Source: Eremophila alpestris peregrina | Lineage: Eukaryota; Chordata; Aves; Passeriformes; Alaudidae | Direction: 5' to 3' | Length of the DNA stretch: 64,000 nucleotides | Assembly: GCA_009792885.1 (NCBI GenBank) | Contig: WMCF01000026.1 | Coordinates: 1,054,001-1,118,000 of the forward strand | Shown here: in pieces, positions 24,316 through 38,300 of the stretch | Position numbering within the stretch: position 1 is the stretch's first letter | How the letters are laid out: each line of letters starts with the position of its first letter | Notes under the pieces: generated by a model | Database searches by the model: none | What the model saw: the letters and a program-made list of their open reading frames with translations, nothing else | Told to the model about the DNA's origin: nothing | Position numbers and translations under genes: made by a program

Positions 24316-27300
24316 GTTGCCACATTTATTAACCAAACCATCTGTCTCTGTAAGATAAACCTGTGGATTTTTTTTCCTGAGACAACAGACAGCTTCAACA
24401 AGACCTGGTTACTCAGTGTGACAAAGCCAGCATAAATACTCTTGGGACAGCATCTTATTTGATACATTTAAGTATCAAGGTTCAAAACAAAGGGGAAAAA
24501 AAAAAAAAAGATTGGTCTTGCCCGCAGAAATGTTTGCTGAGTTAAAATCTTTTCAAGCTGCTGCAGGTAGCAGAATAAAACCTTTCTCAAAGGAAGCTAT
24601 TTTCTGCCCCGACATGGACAAAAATTTCAGATCAAGGAGGTTCAAATCTGAGGAACTGAACATCCTGAATGACAGTATCTGATACACCTGTTGATGTGAC
24701 TAATGCTGGATAACGTGTCTTTATTGAGGAAAGATTACTTTTCTGTAAAGCTGTTCTAGGGCTCTCAGCAGGCTAATAGCCATTTCAGGTACTTTAGAAG
24801 GAAATTTTAAAGGATGATGTCCATTAACAATAGCTAGAGCATTTGTTGATCTGGCCAAATAGTGACAAGTCAGTGACAGTAAAGAATAATAGCACATTCT
24901 TTCAAAACTGTTACATAATTCTTTATGAATTTCCTAAAAGAAGAGTTTTCTTATGTAGGAAAAGTAGTTACTAGTTTAGACAACCAACAAAATTAGACCT
25001 TGAACATAATGTTTTCTTGGTACAAGACATTGCCAGAATTATCTCTTCTGTGTTCATATTCTGAACATATTTTTTTTTTCCTGCACAATAGCTGTTTGCC
25101 AGACAACTGAATTAAATAATTTCTAAATCTTTATGTCGACACTCAGGCACTGACATACACTTCTGTGTAGCTATTCATTTATGTACATCTTTCCTGCTCC
25201 TAGCTCTGTCAGTACTTGTTTACTCTGCCTTTCAGCTCTTGCTTTTCCAACTTGACAAAGCAAGAAGGCAGCCTCTCTGCATTTGCTCCCCTCTCCTGCT
25301 GAGGTTATACATTCCCATCTTACAGCAGAAGGCTTGTCTTGGACATAAACAGGCACTGTGTATGTGTGTATATATGTATATGCACACACATATATACAAT
25401 TCCTGGGATTCAATTCATCCCATAAACTCACTAGCTATCCACCTGTTGATTTAAGTTGGGGAAATGATTTTTGCCATTCTGATTGAAGAGCTAGGAATTG
25501 CCAGAGGTATTCTTTGAAAGCAATCTATAAAATGCCATGTTCTTTGGACCAATTTTTTTCTTGCTTCCCATTAATTATATAGGTGCTCCATTCAGAACTT
25601 CTCTTCAGGCTTTCCTCTAAGTGTCTCAAAAGATATAAGAAAAGTTGAATCTATATAAGAAAAGTGACCTTTAGTTAGGTTTTATGCCAGGCATGCCATC
25701 ATGTGTATCTGTATACATTCTTTATCTCTTTTTTATGTCCAGGGAACTTCTATGCCTTTAAATATTTATACATCTCCCATAGGGTAGTCCATCCCAAGGA
25801 TATTATATTCTATATTATAAATATTATTCTTATCAATTAGGTTTCAGGTGCAGACCTCATTCATTTTCGTATGTGAAAATTTTTCAGTTTTAAATTACTC
25901 TCTTCAGCATGGCTTTGTCACCATGTGGGTGCTCCAGAGCTCTGAAATAACAGATCCATCATCCAAAATTACATTAGTCTCAGGTTTCTGTGCTTTCTCT
26001 TGCACAATAAAGAACTTTTCAAATAAATGTCAGGAAAACCTTGTTGCTCAGAGTAGAGATTTGAAAGAATGTTGTAGCTAATGGAGGGCAAAGGATTCCT
26101 TTTGTTCTAATGAGGACAAAAATCAGTAAGTAGTAGCAAGAAGACCTTGAATTTGGGACATTCCTTTGACATGCTCAAAGAAAATAATTGGCTTAGTTTA
26201 TTATTGAGGATTCACCTTTCTCCACTCAGATGTTATTTTGAAATAGATACTGGTGTGGCGTTTTTTTCCCCACAGAAGTAGATTTACATGCAACATTTTT
26301 TTCAAGAACTGAGCATGATTTTACATGTGCAAAATGACAGATGGTAGAGACAACCATGATATAATACATGCATATATATATGTGAACAAATGCCTCATGA
26401 AAACAAGAACGAGACTGCTACAGCTAAAACTGTGCTATTATTTCCTCTACTTTACTACTGAGAGGTTTCTAAGTACTTCCTCATCTTGCTTCTCCATATG
26501 TTTCCCTTTTGCCACATTTAAGTAACACATGCCTTCAGAACAGTGATTGAGAAAATCTCTCTCAAAGGAGAATTGATGCTCAGATACAAATAGTCTGAAA
26601 TGTGGGGATTGTTTGGAGGCTAGAAAGGTGCTTGCTACATCTCTTTACTGCTACTCTGTGCAATACCTACACAAAGCATATAATAAAAAGGGTTTTTTTT
26701 CATGAGCAAGGATTTAATAGTAACAAAAAAAAGTGGTTGTCTCTAGTGATATCATCGTGTCTTTTAAAATAATGCATCCTTGCACACGTTTTATAAATAA
26801 AATGCATTGTAAATATTATAATGACAATTCTTACAGTAATTAGAACAGAAAGGTGTCTATGATGCTTTCTTGGCTATTTTTTACAAATCCTTCTGTTCTT
26901 TTTATTTGTTCAGTGATCATATTCTGAGGAAGTACATTCAGAAAATATTTGTTTCCTCAGCAATAACTCTGAAACTTAATAAGCAGTAAGTGCCACTAAA
27001 GGTTATTCAGAAAATTCTTACTAGGAGGAATGAAGAAATAATTATTTTGGCAACTGCATCTTTGTTGAAAGATACTGAAAACTACTCCAAATCCCACTGA
27101 AATAGCTGGAAAGATTTTCATTGACTTAGGGGAATGTAGGATTAAGCCAATTAAATGCTGATAGCCTCAAACTCTCTCCCTACTAGTAATAATACTTAAT
27201 ACCTATTACACTGGTAATTACCTCTTTCTTCTCCCTGCATTTCTCTAGATGTTGTGACAAGCCCATACTGTGTTTCTTTCCTCTGGCCCTGAAATGGATT

Positions 27301-30300
27301 TCTACATGATAGGTGCTTTGACTGTGAGATACTGTAGGTGATGCAAGAAAACAATCAATCTCTTATTTTTGTGAGTGCCTTGAGGTTAATTCTTGTTAAT
27401 TAAAATTAATTTGCTGATCTTTTTCTCAATCCCATTACTGTAGCTACAAAACCCACTAACCATTTTATATGTAGAAGTATTAATATAAGCTGCTTTTTCC
27501 TGTTTTATTACTAGACTTTTTTCCTTTTACTTCTCTTTTATTTCCTCTGCTCCATGAGGAAGAGATTGCCTTGTGACAGGACTTCGTTGTTAGAAAGCAG
27601 GGTTAAACTTTTGCCAATCATAATATTAGCAGGAAAAGATGAAGAATTCTTTTTCATAGTGATAATATATTCCATTGTATATGTTCACAGCCACTTTGTT
27701 TATAATATGCTTAGTGAGAAAGAAGTTGGCTGAACCAGTTTTTTAAATAATTAATAAATTGAAAGTATTTTGATAGTCCACTTTTCTTCTGAGATGCACT
27801 ATCCATTCTAAGTGTTAGCACTAAGAGCTGACTAACAGATACAAAATTATGGTCTGTTTTTTAGTTTGAAAATGATTAAATGCTTAATATGTTAAAAAAT
27901 AAAAAAAACAAACCAAAAAACCTGAGATAAAGAAATATTTTTATTCAAACTATTTGAAAGTGAAATAAATGATAAATCCAAGCACAGCTTGAAAGGGGAA
28001 GTAGTTAATTTATTCTCCTCAAAGGATTTTTTTACTAAGTCAACCAGGTAATGCAAAAAAATTCAGATTAAGGAAACTTCTCACTGTTTACTAAAGCACA
28101 TTTCTAAAGATAAAGAGGAAGTTTTCATAGTTTTTTTTCCCTCTGCTGTACTGAAGCAAGGGATGCTCCACTTCAGGGGCACCACCAGCCTTTTGAAGGG
28201 CCACAACATGTACAAGCTGTGTCTGAAGATTTCTCATTCTGTCAAAGCTCAATATTATTGGTATTTTTGGTACCAATGCTGCTGGTGTTACTGGGATGAG
28301 TGCTACAGGTACTAAACAGTGAATAGAAAAGTTCCTTCAGTCTGAAGTATTCCTAATGATTAGGGCTTTCTCTTTGCTTGGAGGATGGGGTGGAAAATCA
28401 ACTTTAATCCAACTGTAATCCTTCACAAAATCTCCACTCATATTCTGTAGTTCCCCACACCTTTCCATCACTTTTTCTCTCTTTCTTTCTTTCTCAGTGG
28501 TCAGTAAGAAGCAGTGGGGCTTCCTCCCTTCCTCTTTTTCAGGTTACATTGTGGTAACTGACTGATGTGTAGCTCAATATGAAAATAATTAATTTCCAAA
28601 AGTTAAAATTTCTGAATGTGGGTACATTTCTTGCTCAAGGAAATGCCACTGGATCAGCAATGATCGTGCACTGTCTGATATTATCATCCAGCCTGCTTGT
28701 TCTAAGGAGGAGAGCAAGAAGGGAGGAAACTGTAAACATTTTAAGCATTAATTCAGAAAAGAAATTAATTTGAGACTTTGTGTGGTTCTATTAAACCCTC
28801 AGTTTAACTAGAAGCAAAGGAAAGTGCTAACATTTACACTTACTGTTTCAACTCTATATGGAGTCATTAATCTTCATTCAAACATTTACTTACTGAATGA
28901 TTCAAACTGTTAAATGTGCACTCTTCTTACCAGCCAATTGAGTAAAGAATTTGTTTGAACACTTTTGAAGTGCTAGCATAGGTGGCATTTTCTTCACTAT
29001 TGGCATGTATGCCCAGTCCAGAAGAGGTTTGGAGCTATAGAGCTCCTGAAATACACACTGCAGTAAGCAGGACAATTCAGTGGGAAGGCATGTGAAAGGT
29101 TTTTGAAGAATGGTTTAAAGGAAAAGATAACTTTGAAAAACTGGATGGGGGGTGGGGGGAAGTAATTTTGTCTTAAATAATCATTCAGTAGAGTGGGTTT
29201 TTTTCTTTCTCCTTAGAAAATCACCAGCTTAGCAAATTCAAATTTGTAACAAAAAACTTGTGTGATCCCACAGTATTATAAGAGATCTTGGAGGGGATTG
29301 CACGGTTAAACTGTGTCTGAAATGTACTTCAGATACAGGAAAAGCAGCAGTTTCTATAACTTGATTTCCTGGAGTGTAAGGGAAGAAAGTCACTGCAGTA
29401 CATGAAGGGAAAGATGAAAGGCTTGTTACTTCCAGATTTTCTTTTCTTGTGATGTTCAGGCAGTAACCTGACAAGTCGAGGCCCTGAATATTGCCAAAAT
29501 TACCAACTTCCAGGTTCCTGTTCTTGTCACAGACAGGACACAGACTTTAGCAATAATTTTAAATCCTCTTGGCATCAAAATGTTTCAAGATGATTTTTCT
29601 CTGACCCACTTAATTTTGCCTTTAGGAAATGTCAGGTGTGCCTTCTAAAATGAGGCCACAGTTCCAGCAAGCTTTATATACCACAAATTGAAGAAAAAAA
29701 TATTCCTACAGTCTGTATTATTTCCCCTCCCCCCCTTTTTTTTTTTCTAACAGGTACTGAGCATTTCTTAATGCTAATACTGGGAATACTTGTAAAGCTA
29801 CTTTGAAGGAGAATAAGAATCAATCATGTATCTTCAGTGTAGTGACAAAAGAAAACCCTTCCTGAAAACCAGAATCAGCATGTGGGTATTTATTTGTAAG
29901 TGCATTGCCACAATGCTTTCTTTGCCTTTCCTTTCAGAAATCTATTTCAAAATTCTACTAAAATTTTAAGCACTCAGAATTCTTCATGAGCATAAACAAA
30001 ACAAATGAAAGCAGCTGCATCTGAGTGGGAAGCATCAGTGAGTGCATAAACTCTGCTACCTGAAGAAAAAGTGTCTTGATAATTAGAGCATTGCTGCTGA
30101 TGGTGGCCCCTTTCAGCAGGCATAGACTCTGGAATTCCAAACATTGCAGACATATCTCCATGGTTGTGGCACTAAGGAATCAAGTTTGCAATGGCAGTCA
30201 CAAATGATGCAGAATTTCCTAAAGGGCAAAGTGTCAATTCAGCTCCTACCAGAGCCAGTGAGACTCTACCAGAGAAGTATTTTTGGAAACCCCACTCGTA

Positions 30301-32344
30301 CCTTGCTGTCAATGTGAAATGCACATTTTGGAGTCTGTTTTCCTGCCATAACAGACCTCAAGAGAAGAAAATAGTAATCACAAGAAAAGAAAGTTTACAA
30401 AGGTCAGTCTTGAAATAATGGCAAGCTAAAAATCAACACAGAAGATCCACTGCATAATGAGTAAAAAAGCAATGCAGAGGTGCTTTAAAAGAAAAGTAGA
30501 ATATTAAAAGAGAATCAATGTTACTATGACCTTCAGTGTAAAGCTCTTTGAGACCCATCACCACTGCCATTGCCTAGATTTTGGCAGCAGCACAGTTACT
30601 TTGATCTCAGTTAATCAAGGCAAAGAAATACTTTCTTCCCCCTAATTGAACAGTTTCCTCCCACAGGCACCACAGAAGTCAGAAGATTTGCAGTCCTATT
30701 GGTAGGAAAACTTTGCTTAATAATAATTAAATGCTTTCAACTAAGTGCCAGGCAGTTCAGTTCTCCCAGCTGCAGAGGTTGCAACTTACTGGGGCCAGGT
30801 AAAGATATCCTGGCTGTTTGGGAAAAGATCCCCAGAAGATACAAGGTAAATGTCACCAAAAAAGCAAGTACCAGAAATGGGCTCACACTTAGCACAAATT
30901 TCTGCATGAGTCCATTAATCACATCAAGGGGCACTTCCATCCTTAATGGCATTATAATGAGGAAAAGCTTAGTATTTAACTAACTTCAGAATTGATTGTG
31001 CTTGTGGAGAATTTTAATGTATTACTAATGCAGTACTAATTGCTGGAAATAGACATGTACAGGAACCAACTGAGGTTTGATTATTTGGTTTCTATTTTTG
31101 GTAGCAAAAAAGTTTTTAACTGCAATAGTAACAAAGCCAGAACTTCACTATGTTCTCCAAGACACATTAAAACAAATAATTTAACTAACATCCCTTATTT
31201 GCTGTTGCAAGATTTGCTGGGTGATGAAAAAGTTTTGACACTTACTTTTCATTTATAAAGCTGGTTAAAATACCTGCATGTTTTTCAATTAAAAGTGATT
31301 TTGGCTGAAAATTCTGGGAAATAAATTGGTTAAATAATCTAGAAAATAGCTTGGTTTGGTTTTTACTATTTGACTTTTTCTGACACGAATTAGTCATTGG
31401 CAAAGACCTAGTGCTGAATACGTTATGGACAAGACTATGGGAAGTCCACGTACAAGGGAAGTTATAAATTTTTCTCTGTCAGAGAATGTCATTGCAGTTT
31501 AGTAAAAACATCTGTACTTGTATCAAAAGAAGCTTCTTAGTCACCACATTTCAGGTGATGGGGTTTTAATTCTTGTTTTGTTTGGAAAACAGCACAATAA
31601 GGTGACAGAGATCAAAGAACTAAAGGTTTCTTCTTAAACACTCACAACCTTCTTAATATGGAAAATATTTCTTGATAAGTTAGCCAACATCTAAAAAGTG
31701 ACATCTTGTGAATAAAGCTGCCTAAACCTTTTTTAAACCCTTTTTTACTCAAAGCATTTTATTAATGAATGCTTCCCAATGAATTATTGCCCCTAATTAA
31801 ATATCTACTGCACTTATACTTGCAGTATTTCCATGGTCCTCATTATCTTACAGGTATTTTACAAAATTCCTCATTTAAACAGTAATTCTCAAATAATATC
31901 AAAATGTTCTAATGAACCTTAAAATATTTCTAGTCCAAGAAGTAAGTATGTTATACCTCATTAAGAAACCAAATGTCTTCTTGTGTTTGTTGTTTTGTCA
32001 TTGGGGTTTTTTTTTTAATTTGGCTGCCCACAGTTTCCCAACAGCAAGGCATTTATGGGCATGTATTTAGATACTGTATTATTTTATGGCATTTAGAATT
32101 AAGAGGAAATTGTTATGGCAAGACTATAAAATACAAGAGAGGACTGAATGAAGAAGTCCCTTCAGTTAGCTTGTGTTTTGATGTTCTGTTCCTTGCTACA
32201 ACTTCACTAACATAGGAATCATGCGTATGAAGGCTGCATATGAAACACTGTGTTGAACACATCATATGTTTTTTCAGGGATATGTAGTAAGACAGGTAAA
32301 GAGTGTGGGGAAACAAAGAGCTGGTACTAAAGGTAATCTTGCCT
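24316..32344. other. Unique AT-rich non-coding sequence
   Basis: No gene is recognised in 8 kb. The stretch has a short TG/TA/CA alternating tract at 25358-25397, a 20-bp near-repeat (ATATAAGAAAAGT twice) at about 25633-25666, a CTTT-rich tract near 28470-28496, a G-run near 29144-29158 and a C/T-run near 29724-29747. Open frames are under 100 codons and unfamiliar. It is probably intronic or intergenic. Confidence 0.65.
25358..25397. repeat. Alternating purine-pyrimidine TG/TA/CA tract
   Basis: An uninterrupted alternation of purine and pyrimidine covers most of these 40 bases. TATGTGTGT (25361-25369) and ACACACATA (25384-25392) form inverted arms. Such tracts can adopt Z-DNA or a hairpin and are often length-variable. 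Confidence 0.75.
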
Positions 32345-33157
32345 CTGATGTATTGCAGCTGTGTTAATTATCCCAGAGTGGGAACAGCCTTGCTCTCCCA
32401 GCTCTGGGTGTGATAAGGAGTGAGCTGGGCTGGGAGGGCTTTGGTTGGTTGGTTGCAGTTGCAGCTCAGTTGGAGTCTGCTGCTGTGCTGTGAACACCCG
32501 GGGACAGGAGGTGGTGCAAGGGACAGATAAGGTAAGTCTTTGTACCAGGAACTTACAGGGGCTGGGCCGGGGCCAGGCTGGAGTGAGCTGGTGCTGTGAG
32601 AAGGAAGAGAGATGAACGAGAACTGACTGACTGGCTGCTGGCATAAATGGACGGACCCTGAGAGCTGCCTGGAGCTGCCTTTGGGAAATAAGATAGAGAC
32701 TGTTAAGTAACAAGGTGTTGGTGCATGAAGCCTTCTGATTGATATGAAAGACTGATAGATAATAAAGTCCTGACACTTGGAGCCCCTAGAAGTTTTTAAG
32801 GAAGTAGTTTGTGTGTGTTCTGACCATCTTGACTATCACAGTGACCCACTGGGATGTAGTGGGGGAGGCAGCGTTGGTGTAGCTGAGAGTGGCCGGTGAA
32901 AGCCACAGGGAGGTCCGGACCTGATTTTCTCCTGTCAAGACACCTGGAATTAGGTGAGCCACCAACTAGCAAAATGGGAGACTGCTTGTGGTCTCTGCTT
33001 CGTTCGTGTCGTGACCGCCTCGACAACAACAGGGATACACGATTGGTCTTGTTCATCATGGGAAGAAGTATGTAAGGAGGCAGGTTGTTTGGCTAATTCT
33101 CACTCCAGTATTAAATGTAGAAACAACTGGAATATGCACAGTGGATATGGAAATTAG
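32345..33157 (+). mobile_element. Probable endogenous retroviral LTR plus leader remnant
   Basis: This island differs from its AT-rich flanks in GC content and in retained CpGs, six of them within 33001-33041. The order of signals suits a plus-strand LTR. A GC-rich U3-like part (about 32350-32640) contains a G|GTAAGT donor at 32531. A CATAAATG TATA-like box follows at 32641-32648, then an R-like part ending with AATAAA at 32761, and a U5-like part ending TATCACA at 32840. A TGACCC follows at once and resembles part of the tRNA-Trp primer site of avian retroviruses, but the match is only about seven bases. A leader-like segment carries an AG|GTGAGC donor near 32953, then ATG at 32974 opens a 33-codon frame. 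Neither the exact ends nor a target-site duplication could be found. The alternative is a host CpG-rich promoter with a non-coding exon. Confidence 0.45.
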
Positions 33158-34341
33158 ATCAGATATAGGATAGTTTCATATGCTCATCTCTTAATTTGGC
33201 ATACGTTTAATATAGATAGCATAAAGAGCTCTTTGGAATATTTTTAGAGCATGCGAACAGAGAAACTTAATCCAAATTAAAAGAACTTTAATGTAGGCTG
33301 TTCAGAAAATGTGAAGGGTGAGATTCTTAAGAAAATGGTGCTGTCCTAAATCCCGACAAACTCATGGAGAAAGTGCCAGATGTAAACCTTCATTAAATGT
33401 AAAATAGATACGAGTTTAAAGTGTTAGTTTCTTAAATGAAAAAAACATTTATTTATATTGAATTTGCTAAAACAAATATATTTTGCTTTAAAGATTGTTA
33501 CATTTTTAGAATTTTCTTTTGCTGGAAAGCAATTCTCAAACCAATTTTTCTAATGTGAGTGGAGGTTTTAAAACATATTGAGAACTCAGAAATAGTGGGT
33601 ATTTCAAAGTTTCTGAAAATCTGAATGCTTAAATCCTTCAAGCTGAGTGCTCTATTGCTCATTTAATAAAGTTGCTTCAGCCTGAATTCTGACAATATCT
33701 CCTCCAGCAGAACAGTCCTTTGCTGTGAGCAGAAAGATTTCCTTCAATACACAAACCTTTGTGAATGGCTGCTTTCGACAAAAAATACTTTTGCCTACCT
33801 TTCCTATCTTTTCTATTATTTTTAGCATTAGATTCTGGAGATGAGATCATCTTCTGTTGCATCTCAGAGGGTTGCTCTCCAACAGCTGAGACTCACTTCA
33901 TTGAAGGTGGATGAAGCACACATGAAGCAGAGCAGAATGTAAAGGTTTGTGCTCTGCCTCCCCCATGATGCAGATAAATATAGGCTTTTGTGTCTTTGGT
34001 GTTGTTGAGGCAGAACATTTCTCAACTGCCCAAATCACACACAGAAAGAATCAAAATTCACAGCTGGCATAGCACTATATATGACATACAAACTAACATT
34101 TTCACAGCATGCCATCAGCTTTAAAGTCTATCTTTCTCAGTAAATCTCACACAGGGCAGGATTTCTTGAATGAGAAATCACCAGCAATGTGGCTCTATTT
34201 ATGGGATTGGTCACACACTGTGTGTGCTATAGAAATAAAAATATTATTCATATTAGTGCATGCAGCACCATTTTTGATAATGTACATAAGTTTAAATTCC
34301 CAGAGTAGGGTCCAGAAACGTACATCCTCCAATACTTTTCC

Positions 34342-34370
34342 AAATATGAAGCTTTACAAGCTTCATATTT
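34342..34370. repeat. Perfect 13-bp inverted repeat, 3-base loop
   Basis: AAATATGAAGCTT (34342-34354) is followed by TAC and then its exact reverse complement, AAGCTTCATATTT (34358-34370). It could form a 13-pair hairpin or a small cruciform. The stem is too short for a microRNA precursor. Confidence 0.9.
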
Positions 34371-35276
34371 ACTTGCCAAATGTAATGTTCCCCTTAGCTT
34401 TAAAAAGAAGGAAGTGTGTGTACAGTTCAACTTGTTTTTAAAAGAAATGCATGATATTTTATTCTGGCATTTTGCATACCTGGCTTGCCTGAATAATTCT
34501 TCACAAGAAAAGTTTTTAAGTAGAATATTTATTCAACAATAAGTTTTTTTTTAGTCCCTTAAGCAAATTTTTAATGGAAACATGGAACTAAATCTTGCTT
34601 TTAAAAGCTTGAGGAATGTTACAATGGAAATGGCAAAATATTTTTTATGTGCTAACATTCTACTTGAAGGGGAGGCAAACTCTATCTACATTTACAGAGG
34701 CCATCCTAAGAACTGGGAAATCTTACTGTGTGCAGTTTATCAGAGGGCATACTTTTCCAGAAGGAGATTCCATTCAGAAGATGGAATATCTATGAGATAC
34801 ATGTACACCAAATCCCAAAGCTTGAAATTCCTCTGTGTTGCACAACTTGGAAAGGATGAAATTTATGGTGAGGTAACAAGCAGAAAAGTGTGTGCATATT
34901 ATCTATGCACCATGTAAACAATGAATTTTCATAAGTTATCATCAATATTCATCAGCTGGTTTAAGTCTACTGTATTTAGGTGCAATAAAATATATTCTTG
35001 CCTATACAGAGCTAAAATTAGCACTGCCTGTTTTCCTGGAAGATAGTCTGCAATATGGAATATTTTTGGGGTTTTTTAATTGATACTTAAATATACATGA
35101 GGGTTGTTTATTTTGAAAGGAATGCGAAGTAGCATCTCTAGGTGCACTGTTCTGAGTGTCAGTGCAGGTTTTTCAGTGGCCTATTGCAGCAGTTGGTAAC
35201 CAAGCAGTGCTGTGCTGAGTTGCAGATGATTCCTTTCTTTCTCTCTGCTTTTGCCATATGTTTACTTTTCTCTCCA

Positions 35277-35306
35277 AGGATATATCCATCAAAGTGGATA
35301 TATCCT
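35277..35306. repeat. Perfect 12-bp inverted repeat, 6-base loop
   Basis: AGGATATATCCA (35277-35288) and TGGATATATCCT (35295-35306) are exact reverse complements around TCAAAG. Each arm is itself nearly palindromic (GGATATATCC), so the unit is also a direct repeat. Confidence 0.9.
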
Positions 35307-38300
35307 GACAAGCAGCATTAAAAATGTATATCAGAGAGACCTTGGTTATGGTTTTGGTATGAAGCTTGGAGTAGCTGTGTCATGGGAGGTGTGGGAGGTG
35401 CTTGAGGTTGCCTCTAGAGCTGAATGGATGCATCCAGGGATGAAGAATCTGAGATCTGCACTGTCTTTCAGAGCATTGAGAATATTCTTTTTTTTTTTTC
35501 CCTTTCATTACTGCAATTTTAAGATTGCAGAAAGACTTACCAAGGTATTTGAATAGCAAAGGATGTAGTGATAGGAAACCCCAAATCATTATTCCTCAGC
35601 ACAACAGGAAGTTAGCAAGGGGGCATTCAGATTAATGACTTGTGCAGACTCCATAGCACTGTGAAGTGCTAACAACTTCATGTTGCCTTTTTCTAGCTAA
35701 GAGCTGTAATGACCAAAATGAAATATTAACACTTCTTGCAATAAGTTAGTTTTTAAAACTAAACTTTTAATTTTAATTATTTTCTTTATAGGCATAGGTG
35801 CTTGTTTTGCATGACTGTTGTGGTAAGAAACACATAATTAAATTTGGCTTGTCATATTTGGAACCTGTATCTCTTGATGACCCCCTTCAAGAGTAAGGAA
35901 CTGTTCAGGGCATGAATAATAAAATATGTGCATTTTCTTGCATCATTTTTGCCTGCTCTAGTATAATATACATTTACTTCTTTTCCCATTTTCCATTAAT
36001 TTTGATTTTGAAATCTCATGCTTGTATTTAATGCCTGTACATACAAAAACTCCATATAACTGGATGACCTGAGATAATTTTCTATGAAGATTTTTACTGT
36101 GGCTTAGACAAAAAGAGCAATTTCTCTCTCAGACTTGTGCAAGCTCCCTGGCAGAGACTCGTGACCTTGGCTCTGCTCTGGACAGACAATCTCTCTTTTA
36201 CACTGGTGGTATTTTTTTGCAAAAACTGTGATAATTTTTGACAGAACAGCAGGCAAACAGAAAGTGACCCTGGTATCATCCATCTATCTAACAGAAGAAA
36301 TGGAAATAAGAAGCAGATTTGGATCCTGAAGCTGCTAGCTCCAGTGTTTTGTTCTGTGGTTGATAGTATGTTGCTTCAATCTACCATCTATCTTAGAGTA
36401 TGAGTTATGCTGCACCTGACAGAGAAATACATATGAATTATTGTAGCATAAGTTACACATTATGCTTTATTGTGATGAATATTATCAGATAATGATTTTT
36501 TTCAACTCTGACATCTATATGGTGAGAAAAGTACAATTTTCCTCTCAGTGAATTTCATGACTACTTCTAACATAAGTGATAAAGCTTTCAAGTGATGCAA
36601 AGAGATTTAGTAATAGAGTCTCCACTTAACACTAATAGGACTTTTAAGGCTAATTTCCTGTGCATCAACTGGAAAATATGCCACTTAATATAATCTAAAC
36701 ATGTATTTATAGCTTAATTATTCTCTACCATTAGACAAAATGCACCATTACATAGTTCCATAACTTATTTTAATGATATCCTGTACTATGCCCTGGTTGG
36801 AGAAGACACTTTCAAAATGTTTTGAATCGCTGCAGTTGCAATAAATCTGGCAACCATGTGTGTACATAGTTTGGAAAGAAATCCCAGAACCTCAAAGTGC
36901 AATGAAAACTTATCTGTCAAGCTGGAGAATTTTATTTTGAAAATTGTAATGGCAAACAAAACTAGAAAAGCTTCTGAAATCATATAGGAATAAACAACTG
37001 TAATTTTACAGGTGTGAGTAGCAGAAAAGAACAGACTTTGTGTCTGAAAAGATGCAACATGCCTGCTGCTTAGAAAAATCTATCCAACTGAATAAAACAC
37101 ACTGTCTTTACTTTTAATGATGTTCAGAGTGTTTGAAATCTCAATAGTATAAACTTTGACAGTTGCAGTAAAAAACAGGACAGTTAAAAAAATTTATTTT
37201 ATTCTATCTTTCCCAGGGTATGTTTGATCAACCAAAGTGAATTTGAAAGGAAATGACAAACTTCCTTGAAGTGGCCTTCAAAATAAAGAAAAGGTAAAAT
37301 GTTAACCTGCTGGGAGTATGAAAGTCCTGTAAAAGACTTAGTGGAAAAGCAGCATGCAAGAATTCCCAGTTATTGCACAGTGGTTATACCTGCTATAATA
37401 TTGACTTCCAGAATTTGGTCACACCAGAGGAAAAAAAAATCTGGATATTTCTGCAAGACTTGGGGAAAAAATGACCTTCCAGATAGCACATGGTTTGACT
37501 ATTGGTGTTAAGAGTACTAGGTAAACTTGGTATGTCTCTAATGCACAGACTAGAAGAGCATGTACATTAAAATAAACAGGGAAAGGGCAGTTGGAAAGAC
37601 CCATGATAAGACTGGCAGATCCACCACCATTAAGTGAATAAAATTCCCAGAATTGATTAAATAACTTTTTTGTGCTTAAACCTATTGTAAACATATCTAC
37701 TTATTATGTAGCAAGAAAGGAGATTAACAAGATGAGTGACTGTTCTTGGTATTTTTAATAAGTGTAATACTGCAGCAATAACTTCGATGATAAGTTGACC
37801 CTGCTTAAAATAATTGCAGTGGGGTAAAGGTGAAAAAATTAGCAAGCATTTTTAGTGTCAGGTGCCTGTCCTTAAGAGCCCTTAAGGGAGGTCATCTTGT
37901 ATGAGTTTTCAAGCCTTCATTTATGCTTGCTGAGAATCTTTACATTTAAGTGTAGGGCTTTGATTTCAAATTTGATCAAATACCTTTTAGATTTGGGATT
38001 AGTTAATTTTGCAAAAACAATTCAGAGTTATCTGAAACTAGATGATTAATTGTTGACACTTCAGTGGTCTGATAGGAGAGTGTGACATCATGTAAATGGT
38101 CACACAATTTTAAATGCAGAAGCATACTTTTTTTTTTTTTGCTTCAAGGCTACGAGGAAGTTAATTAACCCATTTTCTAGGGAATAAGTGTGAATTAGAG
38201 CTTTCTGTGTCATAAATCAGAAGGGGTTATGGAACTTCTTTGTGGTTTAGCACAGAAGTGGCAGAAGGTGACACAAGGAAGATCAATGTGCCATAGGCGT

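Noticed and set aside
32327..32776. 149-codon open frame, minus strand
   Set aside because: It lies antisense to the LTR-like island, in locally GC-rich DNA where stops are rarer. Its Ser/Pro/Gln-rich product matches nothing I know.
34342..34370. Hairpin as a microRNA precursor
   Set aside because: A stem of 13 pairs with a 3-base loop is far below the usual length, and the flanks do not extend it.
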